A stretch of 64,000 nt of DNA from Candidatus Nitrosymbiomonas proteolyticus (GCA_017347465.1 AP021858.1:2064472-2128471), one strand, 5' to 3'; positions 45,752-54,487 are shown, counted from the first letter of the stretch. Made by a program: numbers and translations. Notes: generated by a model from the sequence alone, not told the origin.

Positions 45752-45778
45752 TTGGCACTCTCGGCGGTATACTGCTAA
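45752..45778 (+). promoter_or_regulatory. CIRCE-like HrcA operator at the groES promoter
   Basis: TTGGCACTC, nine bases, then TACTGCTAA matches the CIRCE inverted repeat (TTAGCACTC-N9-GAGTGCTAA) at 8 of 9 and 7 of 9 positions. A TATACT -10 box (45768-45773) overlaps its right half. It lies about 70 bp before the groES ATG. HrcA repression of the chaperonin operon is inferred; hrcA is not in the window. Confidence 0.65.
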
Positions 45779-45850
45779 CACCGATCCGGGGCTTCCCAAA
45801 GGACGCCTTCGGAATGAGGATTTCAAACTCAAACAGAAGTAGGAGAAGAG

Positions 45851-46177
45851 ATGAAACTGACACCGTTGCATGACAGAATCGTCGTTCAATCGGCTCCCGA
45901 AGAGGAGAAGACCGCAGGAGGAATCCTGCTCCCCGATACCGCCAAAGAGAGACCCTCGCGAGGCACCGTGCTCGCCGTCGGGCCCGGTAAGAGGCTCGAT
46001 TCAGGAAAGCTGGTCTCGATGGAGGTGAAGGTCGGAGACGTGGTGCTTTACGGCAAGTACAGCGGGACGGAAGTGACGGTCGGCGGAGAGGAGTACTTCA
46101 TTCTGCGCCAAGACGACGTGCTCGCTGTTCTCGAAGGAGCGAAGGCCGAGAAGAAAGAGAAGGTCGGAGCGAAGTAG
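45851..46177 (+). CDS. groES: Co-chaperonin GroES
   Basis: The 108-residue protein begins KLTPLHDRIVVQSAPEEEKTAGGILLPDTAKERPSRGTVLAVG. It keeps the mobile loop (TAGGILLPDTAKE) that docks on GroEL and the conserved VGDVVLYGKYSGTEV. It ends with a slightly longer charged tail (GAKAEKKEKVGAK) than usual. AGGAGAAGAG provides a ribosome-binding site. It caps GroEL during protein folding. groEL follows after 9 bp. Confidence 0.97.
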   Translation: MKLTPLHDRIVVQSAPEEEKTAGGILLPDTAKERPSRGTVLAVGPGKRLDSGKLVSMEVKVGDVVLYGKYSGTEVTVGGEEYFILRQDDVLAVLEGAKAEKKEKVGAK

Positions 46178-47782
<1,605 letters not shown>

Positions 47783-47811
47783 AGCCGATCGAACTCTGCC
47801 GAGGACGGCGC

Positions 47812-47850
47812 GTATCCCTGCGGGCTTCGAGCCTGCGGGGATACTCTTTT
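47812..47850 (+). terminator. Rho-independent terminator of groESL
   Basis: A 15-bp stem (GTATCCCTGCGGGCT with AGCCTGCGGGGATAC, two G-T pairs) with a 3-nt loop is followed by TCTTTT. It is the clearest intrinsic terminator in the window, 30 bp after the groEL stop. Confidence 0.85.
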
Positions 47851-47857
47851 GAACCTC

Positions 47858-48493
47858 ATGGCCGCGACCGTCGTTTCCGTTCAAGTGGGTCAGCCGAAGT
47901 GGCTTTCCTGGAAGGGCCGCAGCGAGCCTTCGGCGATTGCCAAGCGCAGGGTCGAGGGCCGGGTCACGGTGACGGCGGAAGGGCTGGCTGGCGACCGACA
48001 AGGGGACCCGAGACACCACGGCGGGGAGTTTCAGGCGGTGTATGGCTATTCCCTCGAAGACTACGTTTGGTGGCACGAATCTCAAGGCGTCGAAGTTGAG
48101 CCTCCGCTGTTCGGAGAGAACCTCACGATCAGCCAACTCGACCTCCGCAGCCTGAGGGTCGGGCAGCGCGTGAGAATCGGTACGGCGATCCTCGCAGCGA
48201 CCGTTCCTCGGATTCCATGCTGGAAGTTAGGCGCGGTTATGGGCGACGAGGGGTTCGTCGAGCGATTCCGAGACGCGGGAAGGCCCGGGGCTTATTTTCG
48301 GGTCGTCGAAGAGGGCGAGATCGGGGTGGGTGACGAGCTCACCCTCGAACCAGCTCTGAGCGCGGGACCAACCCTATCCGACCTCTTCCGCATTCGAACC
48401 TCCGAACTCCACCGTGCCTCCGAGTTGCTCGAACTTCCGGGACTTCATCCAAGCTGGCAGGCGTGGGCGGCTCGCGTAACGGCCGCCCCCTAA
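47858..48493 (+). CDS. MOSC-domain protein (YiiM-like)
   Basis: The 211-residue protein from the ATG at 47858 has VVSVQVGQPKWLSWKGRSEPSAIAKRRV, LAGDRQGDPRHHGGEFQAVYGY, FGENLTISQLDL, VGQRVRIGTAILAATVPRIPCWKLGAVMG and RPGAYFRVVEEGEIGVGDEL. This is the YiiM branch of MOSC domains; the Cys in RIPCWKL is the presumed sulfur- or molybdenum-binding residue. By family it may act in reduction of N-hydroxylated compounds. The start directly follows the groESL terminator, so its promoter must overlap that region. Confidence 0.85.
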   Translation: MAATVVSVQVGQPKWLSWKGRSEPSAIAKRRVEGRVTVTAEGLAGDRQGDPRHHGGEFQAVYGYSLEDYVWWHESQGVEVEPPLFGENLTISQLDLRSLRVGQRVRIGTAILAATVPRIPCWKLGAVMGDEGFVERFRDAGRPGAYFRVVEEGEIGVGDELTLEPALSAGPTLSDLFRIRTSELHRASELLELPGLHPSWQAWAARVTAAP

Positions 48494-48508
48494 ACCGCGG
48501 GTAAGCAG

Positions 48509-50041
48509 TTACAGCTTCACGCTCAGGCCCTGAGCCATCTTGATCTCGCGGGCATGGTTCACGGTGAAAGCCACCCTGTGCGTGACTGCGTCCATCAATC
48601 CTTCAGCGGAGGGATGCCCGTTTCCGGAGTTCTTAACGCCGCCAAAGGGCAGATGAACCTCAGCGCCGATGGACGGTAGGTTGACGTATCCCAGTCCGTA
48701 TTCAGCGTGATCCCGGACGTACCGCCACTTGCGATAGTCCTCGGTAATGACCGCCATCGCGAGTCCGTAGTCGGTGTCGTTGTACACCTTCACCGCCTCG
48801 TCGAGGCCGTTGACTGGGATGATCGCGCAATGGGGGCTGAACGCTTCTTCACGGAGGCAGAACGTGCCCGGTCGATAGTCCATCCGGTACACGAAGGGCT
48901 TGACAAACCAGCCGTTGGCGTATTCGCCTCCGGTAAGCACGCCCCCCTCCCGCAACACTTGAGCGCCTTCTTCTATGGCCTTCTGGTTGTGGAGTTCGTA
49001 CTTCTTGATGCTCTCTTGCTCGATGAGCGGGCCCATGAACACGTCTTCACTGAGCCCGTTGCCGATCTTGATGCGATCGACCATTGCGAGGAACCGCTCC
49101 TGAAACTCGTCGACGATCTTTGCGTCGACGATGAGCCGCCCCGAGGTGACGCACCGCTGGCCGGTGGTTTTGAACGCGCTCAGCACGCACGCCGGGACCG
49201 CGATCTCGAGGTCGGCGTCTTCGAGGACCATCACCGCGTTCTTGCCGCCCATTTCGGTCGCGACGAACTTGTGCGCCTCGTTGGCGGCCTGGCGCTGGAT
49301 GGCCTTGCCAACTTGGTAGCTGCCGGTGAATACGACGACGTCGACGTCAGGATGAGCCGAAAGAGGGCGCCCAGCGTCCGCGTCCCCATGAACGATGTTG
49401 ATTACTCCGGGGGGGAATCCGGCCTCCGCCATCAGTTCGAACAACTTGTGGGCGACGATGGGGGTCTGCTCGGCTGGCTTGAGCACGATCGTGTTGCCGC
49501 TGACGAGGCTCGGCGTCATCTCCCAGAGGGGAATCGCCATCGGGAAGTTCCAGGGGGCAATGCAGGCGATCACCCCTTTGGGCTTGCGTCGGATATAGGC
49601 GTCCTTTTCGGGAATCTCGCTGCTGATGCACTCCCCGACTGGCATCCGGCCCAATCCGGCGGCGTACTGCACCATGTGGAGGCTCTCCACCACGTCGGCC
49701 CGGCCCTCGTTGATCGGCTTGCCGCACTCGCGGGTGACCAGCCGACTGCACTCTTCGAGGTCCCTTTTGATGAGTTGGGCGAGGTTGTCCAGCAGTTCTG
49801 CCCTCCGGACCCAACTCAGGGCTGCCCACGAGGGGAAGGCTGCTCGCGCAGCGGCGACGGCGGCCTCGACGTCCTTCTCACCCGATTGGGGCGCAGTACC
49901 GACGACTTCGCGCGTGTCTGCGGGATTCGTAGACTCGAATCGGGCCCCGGTCGAGGACTCTTTCCACTCTCCGTTGATCAGGTTGAGGGCGTAAACAGGT
50001 CCCGCCTCGGTCTTGTATTTTTCGGGTGCTAAGGTAGCCAT
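48509..50041 (-). CDS. NAD(P)-dependent aldehyde dehydrogenase
   Basis: The 510-residue protein has the full ALDH pattern: LINGEWKESSTGARFESTNPAD, IAPWNFPMAIPLWEMTPSLV, GNTIVLKPAEQTP, VVVFTGSYQVGKAIQ, then TEMGGKNAVMVLEDADLE with the general-base Glu and FKTTGQRCVTSGRLIV with the catalytic Cys. REEAFSPHCAIIPV is in place of the usual EEVFGPV. The start context resembles pyrroline-5-carboxylate or semialdehyde dehydrogenases, but the substrate cannot be assigned. TAAAAT on the minus strand (50051-50056) lies 9 bp before the ATG. Head-to-head with the PEP-CTERM gene at 50317. Confidence 0.9.
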   Translation of the reverse strand: MATLAPEKYKTEAGPVYALNLINGEWKESSTGARFESTNPADTREVVGTAPQSGEKDVEAAVAAARAAFPSWAALSWVRRAELLDNLAQLIKRDLEECSRLVTRECGKPINEGRADVVESLHMVQYAAGLGRMPVGECISSEIPEKDAYIRRKPKGVIACIAPWNFPMAIPLWEMTPSLVSGNTIVLKPAEQTPIVAHKLFELMAEAGFPPGVINIVHGDADAGRPLSAHPDVDVVVFTGSYQVGKAIQRQAANEAHKFVATEMGGKNAVMVLEDADLEIAVPACVLSAFKTTGQRCVTSGRLIVDAKIVDEFQERFLAMVDRIKIGNGLSEDVFMGPLIEQESIKKYELHNQKAIEEGAQVLREGGVLTGGEYANGWFVKPFVYRMDYRPGTFCLREEAFSPHCAIIPVNGLDEAVKVYNDTDYGLAMAVITEDYRKWRYVRDHAEYGLGYVNLPSIGAEVHLPFGGVKNSGNGHPSAEGLMDAVTHRVAFTVNHAREIKMAQGLSVKL

Positions 50042-50316
50042 AGTGAACTCATTTTACCTTCAGTTCCCCGCATTGACGTCCGTGATGGCGCGCTCTGGCG
50101 AGGTCGACTTGCGGGGTGCACTCAAATGGGCTTGAGGGAAGAGACCTATTGACAGAAGGACCCTTCACGACAACAGGACATGGAGTCAGCAAGTGTACAT
50201 CTGATCGCCATTGGAGCAGATCGACGATTCGGTCGATCCTGCACAAAAAAGAACACGAATACGGGGACTTCTTCGTATCTGGTCACGGACTGAGCCCGCG
50301 CCAACAATATCCATTC

Positions 50317-51159
50317 ATGCAAAACCAACGACTCACGTGGACTCTCATCGCCCTTGCTGCTGCTACGCTCTCCTTTGGTGACTATATGCACATGATCCAA
50401 GCACGGGACACGAGTGTTTCGCCCCCAGACGAGACCTTCATCTGGAACTACGACTCCTTCAACGATCTGGTGAGTCACACGAACGGCACTTGGGACTCGG
50501 TTCAAATCGACATCGTGGAGACGTTTCGAACGGTGGGTCTTACCTACGACGGCAAGTACAGAATGATGCTCCAAAATCGAGACACCGGCGAGCCGAACGA
50601 ATCGTACATTTGGACTTACGACACCTACGGCGACATGGTGAACGGCACAAACGGGACTTGGGCGCTGATGCAGGCCGATATCGCCGACGAGTTCCAAACG
50701 GTTTCGCTATTCTATGATGGTGCGTACCATATGATGCTGCAGAAGCGAGACACGAGCACAAGTCCACCCACCGAGACCTACCTTTGGTCGTACAACACAT
50801 TCAATGACTTGGTGACCGACACCAATGGCTCGTGGCAGTCAATGCAATTCGACGTTCCCTCAGACTATCAGACGGTTGGAGTCGCCTATGATGGCAAGTA
50901 CCGGATGATGGTTCAGAGCAGGGACCCATTCGCCAGCCCGCCGACGGAATCCTACATTTGGACCTTTGACACGCTCAACGACATGGTAAACCACTTGGGC
51001 GGAACGTACGTCTCAGGCCAATTCGACGTTGCCGAGGACTACTACACCGTTGGACTCGCCTACGTGCCCGTACCGGAGCCGTCAACGATTGTGGCGCTTG
51101 GCCTAGGAGGACTTACGGTCATTCGTAGGCGGCGAAGAAGAGTCCATTGCAACAGGTAG
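50317..51159 (+). CDS. PEP-CTERM protein with four imperfect internal repeats
   Basis: From the ATG at 50317 the protein has 280 residues. After a signal peptide (WTLIALAAATLSFG) come four repeats of about 55-60 residues, each with a form of YDGKYRMMLQxRDT, then ESYIWTYDTxxDMV, TNGTW and a DFQTVGL ending. The end VPEPSTIVALGLGGLTVIRR plus basic residues is a PEP-CTERM anchor. The body is Tyr/Thr/Asp-rich and looks like a beta-strand repeat of unknown fold. Upstream 275 bp hold no other gene. Codon use is slightly less GC-rich than the neighbours. Confidence 0.78.
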   Translation: MQNQRLTWTLIALAAATLSFGDYMHMIQARDTSVSPPDETFIWNYDSFNDLVSHTNGTWDSVQIDIVETFRTVGLTYDGKYRMMLQNRDTGEPNESYIWTYDTYGDMVNGTNGTWALMQADIADEFQTVSLFYDGAYHMMLQKRDTSTSPPTETYLWSYNTFNDLVTDTNGSWQSMQFDVPSDYQTVGVAYDGKYRMMVQSRDPFASPPTESYIWTFDTLNDMVNHLGGTYVSGQFDVAEDYYTVGLAYVPVPEPSTIVALGLGGLTVIRRRRRRVHCNR

Positions 51160-51430
51160 TCGGTGCCCCGTAAGTCAAGTTGCTCTGAATCGAAGACTAG
51201 ACCGGGAAAGTAAAGGAAGCTCCCCCTCGTCCGACCGGGGAGACGGGGAGCCCTTTTCCCCCGCGCCAGGGGAATCGTGCTCTGTTTCGACTGGGCGACT
51301 CGGACAGGGTCGCGCGCGCCCCAATCTCCCAAGCCCTGAAGCGGCGTGAACCGGGCCGCCACACTAGCCCAGGAATCCTCGCCGACCACCCCGCGCCTGA
51401 TTCATCGAGCAGACCGGGTATCACTGTCCA

Positions 51431-51649
51431 ATGAGCTCTCAGTCTGGGTCTTCTGGGCTTTCCGCCGGCAAAGGGATTGCCCGGCTTCCGCTGAATGGCC
51501 AAGACCTCGACCAGAATAACGCGATCAGCCCGTCGAACGGCGTCGGCACGACCTTGAACCCTGGAGAAGAGAAGATCATGCTCATCCGCATCGCCAATGG
51601 GGGAGCGGCCACGCTCCCCGTTTCGATCCATCTAAACCTGGGAGGGTAG
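51431..51649 (+). CDS. Small protein coupled to an ankyrin-repeat gene
   Basis: The 72-residue open frame ends two bases before the ankyrin gene's ATG, whose ribosome-binding site (GGGAGG) lies inside it, so translational coupling is likely if it is real. The C-terminal half (LNPGEEKIMLIRIANGGAATLPVSIHLNLGG) has alternating strands like a small beta-sandwich. No start motif is strong, and it could be the remnant of a longer gene. The 270 bp upstream show hairpin-rich GC sequence but no gene. Confidence 0.35.
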   Translation: MSSQSGSSGLSAGKGIARLPLNGQDLDQNNAISPSNGVGTTLNPGEEKIMLIRIANGGAATLPVSIHLNLGG

Positions 51650-51651
51650 AA

Positions 51652-52506
51652 ATGATTCTTACTACGGTTTCATTCTTGGTGCTCGCCGCTAGGTGTCAGC
51701 AGGTCGCCCAAGGATTTGAAGCACTCTATTCCGCCGTAAGAGCTAGGAATATACAGGAAGTTGAGCGCATCCTGAAGTCAGGAGTCCATCCTGATCTGAC
51801 GGAAAGCGGTATTGGCGGGAGTCAGAATACTGTCCTCTTTAGACTCTGTTTTTGGGCATCAAACCCCACTAAACGGGCCTCCGGCCCCAGCAAGGATGAA
51901 GATCTCGCAAGCCTCCTCATCGCCCACGGCGCAACGCTTTATCCTGGAAACTCCAGCATTTTTCATCGAGCGGCTAGTTTGGGAGCGCTCGGAGTACTTC
52001 GCGCTTGCTTGAAGGCAGGTAGCGATCCGAATGAAGTGTTTCATGAGCGGCGCCCCTTATGCGAGGCCCTAGGACCGGATCTCGTATTGCAGGGCGAATA
52101 TCGGACCCGAGAGGAGCCCGAGCGCCCCCTCATGGTCAAGGAACTGATCGAGGCCGGGGCGGACGTTCACCTTCCCGTCAAGGGAAACGGCAGCAAGGCT
52201 CTTCATATCGCGGCGTACTACGCCTTTCCTCAGTGCGTGAACATCCTGCTCGACGCCGGGGCGGACCTCAACGAACAGACCTTTGACGATGGATACACCC
52301 CCTTGCACTGCGCGCTGCTCAAAGAAGACTCCCAAGATCTCCAGACCGCCCGCATCCTTCTCGACCGGGGCGCGAGGCTCGACCTCGAAGACGTCTATAA
52401 CCGCACGGTCGAACAGATGGTCCGGCAGAAGCGCTACACCGCAGCGATCGAGCTGATCGAAGAGTACAAGAAGAAGCGCTCGCAAGGCCCTCCGCAAGGT
52501 CATTGA
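51652..52506 (+). CDS. Ankyrin-repeat protein, probably exported
   Basis: The 284-residue protein starts with a hydrophobic segment (ILTTVSFLVLAARC) and then has ankyrin repeats: ALYSAVRARNIQEVERILKSGVHPD, LASLLIAHGATL, IFHRAASLGALGVLRACLKAGSDPN, KALHIAAYYAFPQCVNILLDAGADLN and TPLHCALLKEDSQDLQTARILLDRGARLD. The last helix region is basic. Ankyrin domains mediate protein-protein contacts. No enzymatic domain is present. It could be periplasmic or anchored if the N-terminus is a signal. Confidence 0.8.
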   Translation: MILTTVSFLVLAARCQQVAQGFEALYSAVRARNIQEVERILKSGVHPDLTESGIGGSQNTVLFRLCFWASNPTKRASGPSKDEDLASLLIAHGATLYPGNSSIFHRAASLGALGVLRACLKAGSDPNEVFHERRPLCEALGPDLVLQGEYRTREEPERPLMVKELIEAGADVHLPVKGNGSKALHIAAYYAFPQCVNILLDAGADLNEQTFDDGYTPLHCALLKEDSQDLQTARILLDRGARLDLEDVYNRTVEQMVRQKRYTAAIELIEEYKKKRSQGPPQGH

Positions 52507-52590
52507 CGGCACGGCCAAGAGAAATGCCGAATTTCCCCGGCGCTGGCTGGCAGCCGAGGCAACTCGTTCGCGAGATCGCGCAGGCGACGC

Positions 52591-52723
52591 CTACTTGACT
52601 TCGACTTTGCCACCGACTTCGGCGATCGTTGCCGTGATCTTGTCGGCCTCTTCCTTCGGAGCGCCCTGGAATAGCGCATCTTCGGTGCACTTGAATTCTA
52701 GTTCAGGCCCGTGGACAGAGCAG
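52591..52723 (-). pseudogene. Remnant resembling a ribosomal L7/L12 C-terminal segment
   Basis: On the minus strand the frame ending at the TAG at 52591-52593 reads GAPKEEADKITATIAEVGGKVEVK at its end, like the last helix-strand of the L7/L12 C-terminal domain (GAPK...KEEAEKI...GAKVEVK). No ATG, GTG or TTG lies in this frame back to the preceding stop, and the conserved Lys-Glu-Ala segment is missing. It is therefore best read as a decayed or truncated gene fragment, or a chance match. It lies in the 336-bp gap before the merR promoter. Confidence 0.3.
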
Positions 52724-52802
52724 GTTCTGCTCGACGGGTCGGACGCGGGGTGTGGGGCGCCGGGAGTCGCGGACGCAAGTTTTGAATTGTGAAGGTAGGG
52801 CC

Positions 52803-52834
52803 TTGACTCTCAACCGAGGTTCAGGCTTTACACT
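52803..52834 (+). promoter_or_regulatory. MerR-type promoter with operator dyad in a 20-bp spacer
   Basis: TTGACT (52803-52808) and TACACT (52829-52834) are separated by 20 bp, the overlong spacing typical of MerR-regulated promoters. The spacer holds the dyad CTCAACC-GA-GGTTCAG (6 of 7 arms matching). The -10 box ends 8 bp before the merR ATG, so the message would be leaderless. Autoregulation by the downstream gene is inferred. Confidence 0.65.
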
Positions 52835-52842
52835 ACGATTCG

Positions 52843-53490
52843 ATGAAGATCGGCGAGCTTTCCCATCGAACGGGGATCAGCGTCTCCGCGATCCGCTTCT
52901 ACGAACGCCAAGGACTCCTCGGCGAGCCTGAACGGAGCGAGTCGGGGTACCGCAGCTACGGCGAGAGCGACGTTCAGCGGGTGCTCTTGATCGCTTCGGC
53001 CAAGAGGCAACGGTTCCCGCTGAAAACGATCCGGCTTTGCCTGGAAGTTCTCGATGGCGGGGAAGAACCCTGCAAGGAAGTCGCAGCCATCGTTCGCAAG
53101 CGACTCGCCCAAATCGAGTCTGAAGTCGCGGAGTGGAATCGGCTCCGAATGGCCCTGCGCCAACGGCTTCAGGCGTACGAAAGCGGTTCGCTGGACGCCG
53201 AGAACACGCTTTGCGCGATTCTGGAAGCCAGCCCGATCTTCACTAAGGAGAACACCATGAGCACTATCGAAGTCTTTACTGCCGGATGCAAGAATTGCGA
53301 CGTAGCGGTGAGCATCGTCAGAGAAGCCGTCTCAACCTGCGGTTGCGAGGTTCGCGTACTGCCGGCCGATGGCCCCAAGGCCACGTCGCGCGGCGTTACG
53401 CTAGCGCCCTGCATTTGGAAGAATGGAGAACGCGTCTTCTGCGGAGTGCCTTCGAGAGAAGAAGCGATTGCCCTGTTGAGGGAGGCGTGA
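52843..53490 (+). CDS. MerR-family regulator fused to a thioredoxin-like CxxC domain
   Basis: The 215-residue protein has a MerR winged helix (KIGELSHRTGISVSAIRFYERQGLL, then GYRSYGESDVQRVLLI) and a dimerisation coiled coil. Cysteines occur at EEPCKEV and NTLCAIL, in places where MerR metal sensors have ligands. From residue 139 a second domain begins: STIEVFTAGCKNCDVAVSIV, LAPCIWKNGERVFCG and a final helix, like a small glutaredoxin/thioredoxin with CKNC. An ATG with AAGGAG opens this second domain in the same frame, so it may also be made alone. The gene is followed by two likely selenoprotein genes. A thiol or metal stress sensor is inferred. Confidence 0.8.
   Translation: MKIGELSHRTGISVSAIRFYERQGLLGEPERSESGYRSYGESDVQRVLLIASAKRQRFPLKTIRLCLEVLDGGEEPCKEVAAIVRKRLAQIESEVAEWNRLRMALRQRLQAYESGSLDAENTLCAILEASPIFTKENTMSTIEVFTAGCKNCDVAVSIVREAVSTCGCEVRVLPADGPKATSRGVTLAPCIWKNGERVFCGVPSREEAIALLREA
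53257..53490 (+). CDS. Internal in-frame start: stand-alone thioredoxin-like protein
   Basis: AAGGAG at 53245-53250 lies 6 bp before the ATG at 53257, an ideal ribosome-binding site inside the merR reading frame. Initiation here gives a 77-residue protein, STIEVFTAGCKNCDVAV to the shared stop. Similar small CxxC proteins exist as separate genes beside GDCCVxC genes in other genomes as far as I recall. The fusion may therefore be a recent loss of a stop codon, or a real dual-product gene. Confidence 0.45.
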   Translation: MSTIEVFTAGCKNCDVAVSIVREAVSTCGCEVRVLPADGPKATSRGVTLAPCIWKNGERVFCGVPSREEAIALLREA

Positions 53491-53494
53491 GTCA

Positions 53495-53710
53495 ATGGGT
53501 GAGCGCGTTTCCAACCTCCTGTGCCCAAGCTGCGGTTCGGTGAGGCCGGAGATCGTCCCTCCGGACGTCTGAGTGCTGGCTTTCGAATGCGTCGCGTGCG
53601 GCGCGGTTTCTCGTCCCTTGTCTGGCGATTGTTGCGTGTTTTGCTCGTATGGGGACGTGCCGTGCGATTCCCACCCGTTGACAACCTCCTCAGAGCGGAC
53701 CGACGAGTGA
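53495..53710 (+). CDS. GDCCVxC-domain selenoprotein (in-frame TGA read as selenocysteine)
   Basis: Read through the TGA at 53570-53572 the gene gives 71 residues: VSNLLCPSCGSVRPEIVPPDV, then U26, then VLAFECVACGAVSRPLSGDCCVFCSYGDVPC. The GDCCVFCSYG block is the signature of the GDCCVxC family, whose usual sequence before it is like PTDACxFFYEC: the TGA aligns exactly with that Cys. NCBI names this family a '(seleno)protein', so Sec at this site is precedented. The start at 53495 is 4 bp after the merR-fusion stop, with GGGAGG upstream. A hairpin follows the TGA (53588-53605). A sequencing error or plain stop are the alternatives. Confidence 0.75.
53588..53605 (+). promoter_or_regulatory. Candidate bacterial SECIS hairpin for the GDCCVxC gene
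   Basis: TGCGTCGC pairs with GCGGCGCG (8 bp with two G-T) around GT, or 7 bp around a CGTG loop. The loop GU begins 23 nt after the TGA, within the spacing of known bacterial SECIS elements, and GU in the loop matches the SelB-contacting bases of the E. coli fdhF element. Judged by eye only. Confidence 0.5.
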
Positions 53711-53738
53711 CCTGCGGGCGGACGATCCCGACTCGGGC

Positions 53739-54290
53739 TCACCTGGGCGGCATGTCGTCTTCGAGCTCAACCCCAAGGCCGTCGGCAACCCGATTGATGT
53801 AATTGAAGTAGCCGACCACTTGGACGATGTCGGAAATTGCCCGGTCCGACCAGCCCGCTGCCTTTAGCCGGGCGACGTCGATTTCGGCGATCGATCCTGG
53901 TGACAGAGTCAGCTTTTCCGCGTAGGCGAGCATGGCCCTCTCGGCAGCGGAAAGGGTCTCCGCGCCTCGCCAATCCGTGCAAAGCGCTTGAACTGTAGAT
54001 TCCTCGACGCCCTCCGACCGGAGGTCCTCCGCATGGGCCCACACTCAGTAGTGGCACGCGTTCGCCCGAGAGACGGCCACCGCGATCATCTCGCGCTGGG
54101 CTCTGCTGAGGGGTGAATCCCCGAACATGATCTCACGGTAAATGCCCATCGACGCCCGAAGCTGGCGCGGGGCCAAGCTAGCCGCTTGGACGATGTGAAA
54201 CACCTTGCCGGCCCGTTTGCGCGCCTCCTCATAGAGCCGGACGAGCTCGCCCTCGGCTTCTTCCTCAGGCACGAATCGGATGTAGGGCAT
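53739..54290 (-). CDS. AhpD-like (carboxymuconolactone decarboxylase) selenoprotein with a CHYU motif
   Basis: Two abutting frames are one gene if the TGA at 54047-54045 (minus strand) is read as selenocysteine: PYIRFVPEEEAEGELVRLYEEARKR, FGDSPLSRAQREMIAVAVSRANACHY, U82, VWAHAEDLRSEGVEES, then WSDRAISDIVQVVGYFNYINRVADGLGVELED. The family (peroxidase-related AhpD-like enzymes) has CxYC here, so U replaces the second catalytic Cys. Start ATG 54290 lies 6 bp after TATCTT. Length 183 residues is normal for the family. AhpD-like selenoproteins are known. It is convergent with the GDCCVxC gene. It should reduce peroxides using a Cys-Sec pair. Confidence 0.78.
54019..54031 (-). promoter_or_regulatory. 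Candidate bacterial SECIS hairpin for the AhpD-like gene
   Basis: On the minus strand CGGAG-GAC-CTCCG forms a perfect 5-bp stem with a 3-nt loop that starts with G. The loop starts 18 nt after the TGA, inside the 16-37 nt window reported for bacterial SECIS elements. It is short, so support is moderate. Confidence 0.45.
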
Positions 54291-54487
54291 AAGGCGAAGA
54301 TACCTGGGTGGGGATCGTGGGCGGGTAGGAGCGGCCACCGTCCACTGAAGCGAGTCTGGCGACCCTCAGTAGGGGGCTGCGCAGAGGCGCCCCGGCGCAA
54401 TTTGGCAAACAAAATCGGGAAGGGAAGTACTCTCCCCCTCCCGTGAGGCGACTCCTGGAAGCAAATCCAGAGAGAAGCTCGGCTTGA

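Noticed and set aside
53570-53572. The TGA in the GDCCVxC gene as a simple frameshift, sequencing error or pseudogene mark.
   Set aside because: The frame continues with intact family motifs, the TGA is exactly at a conserved Cys, a SECIS-like hairpin follows, and the neighbouring AhpD-like gene shows the same pattern. I keep error as the alternative, not as the main reading.
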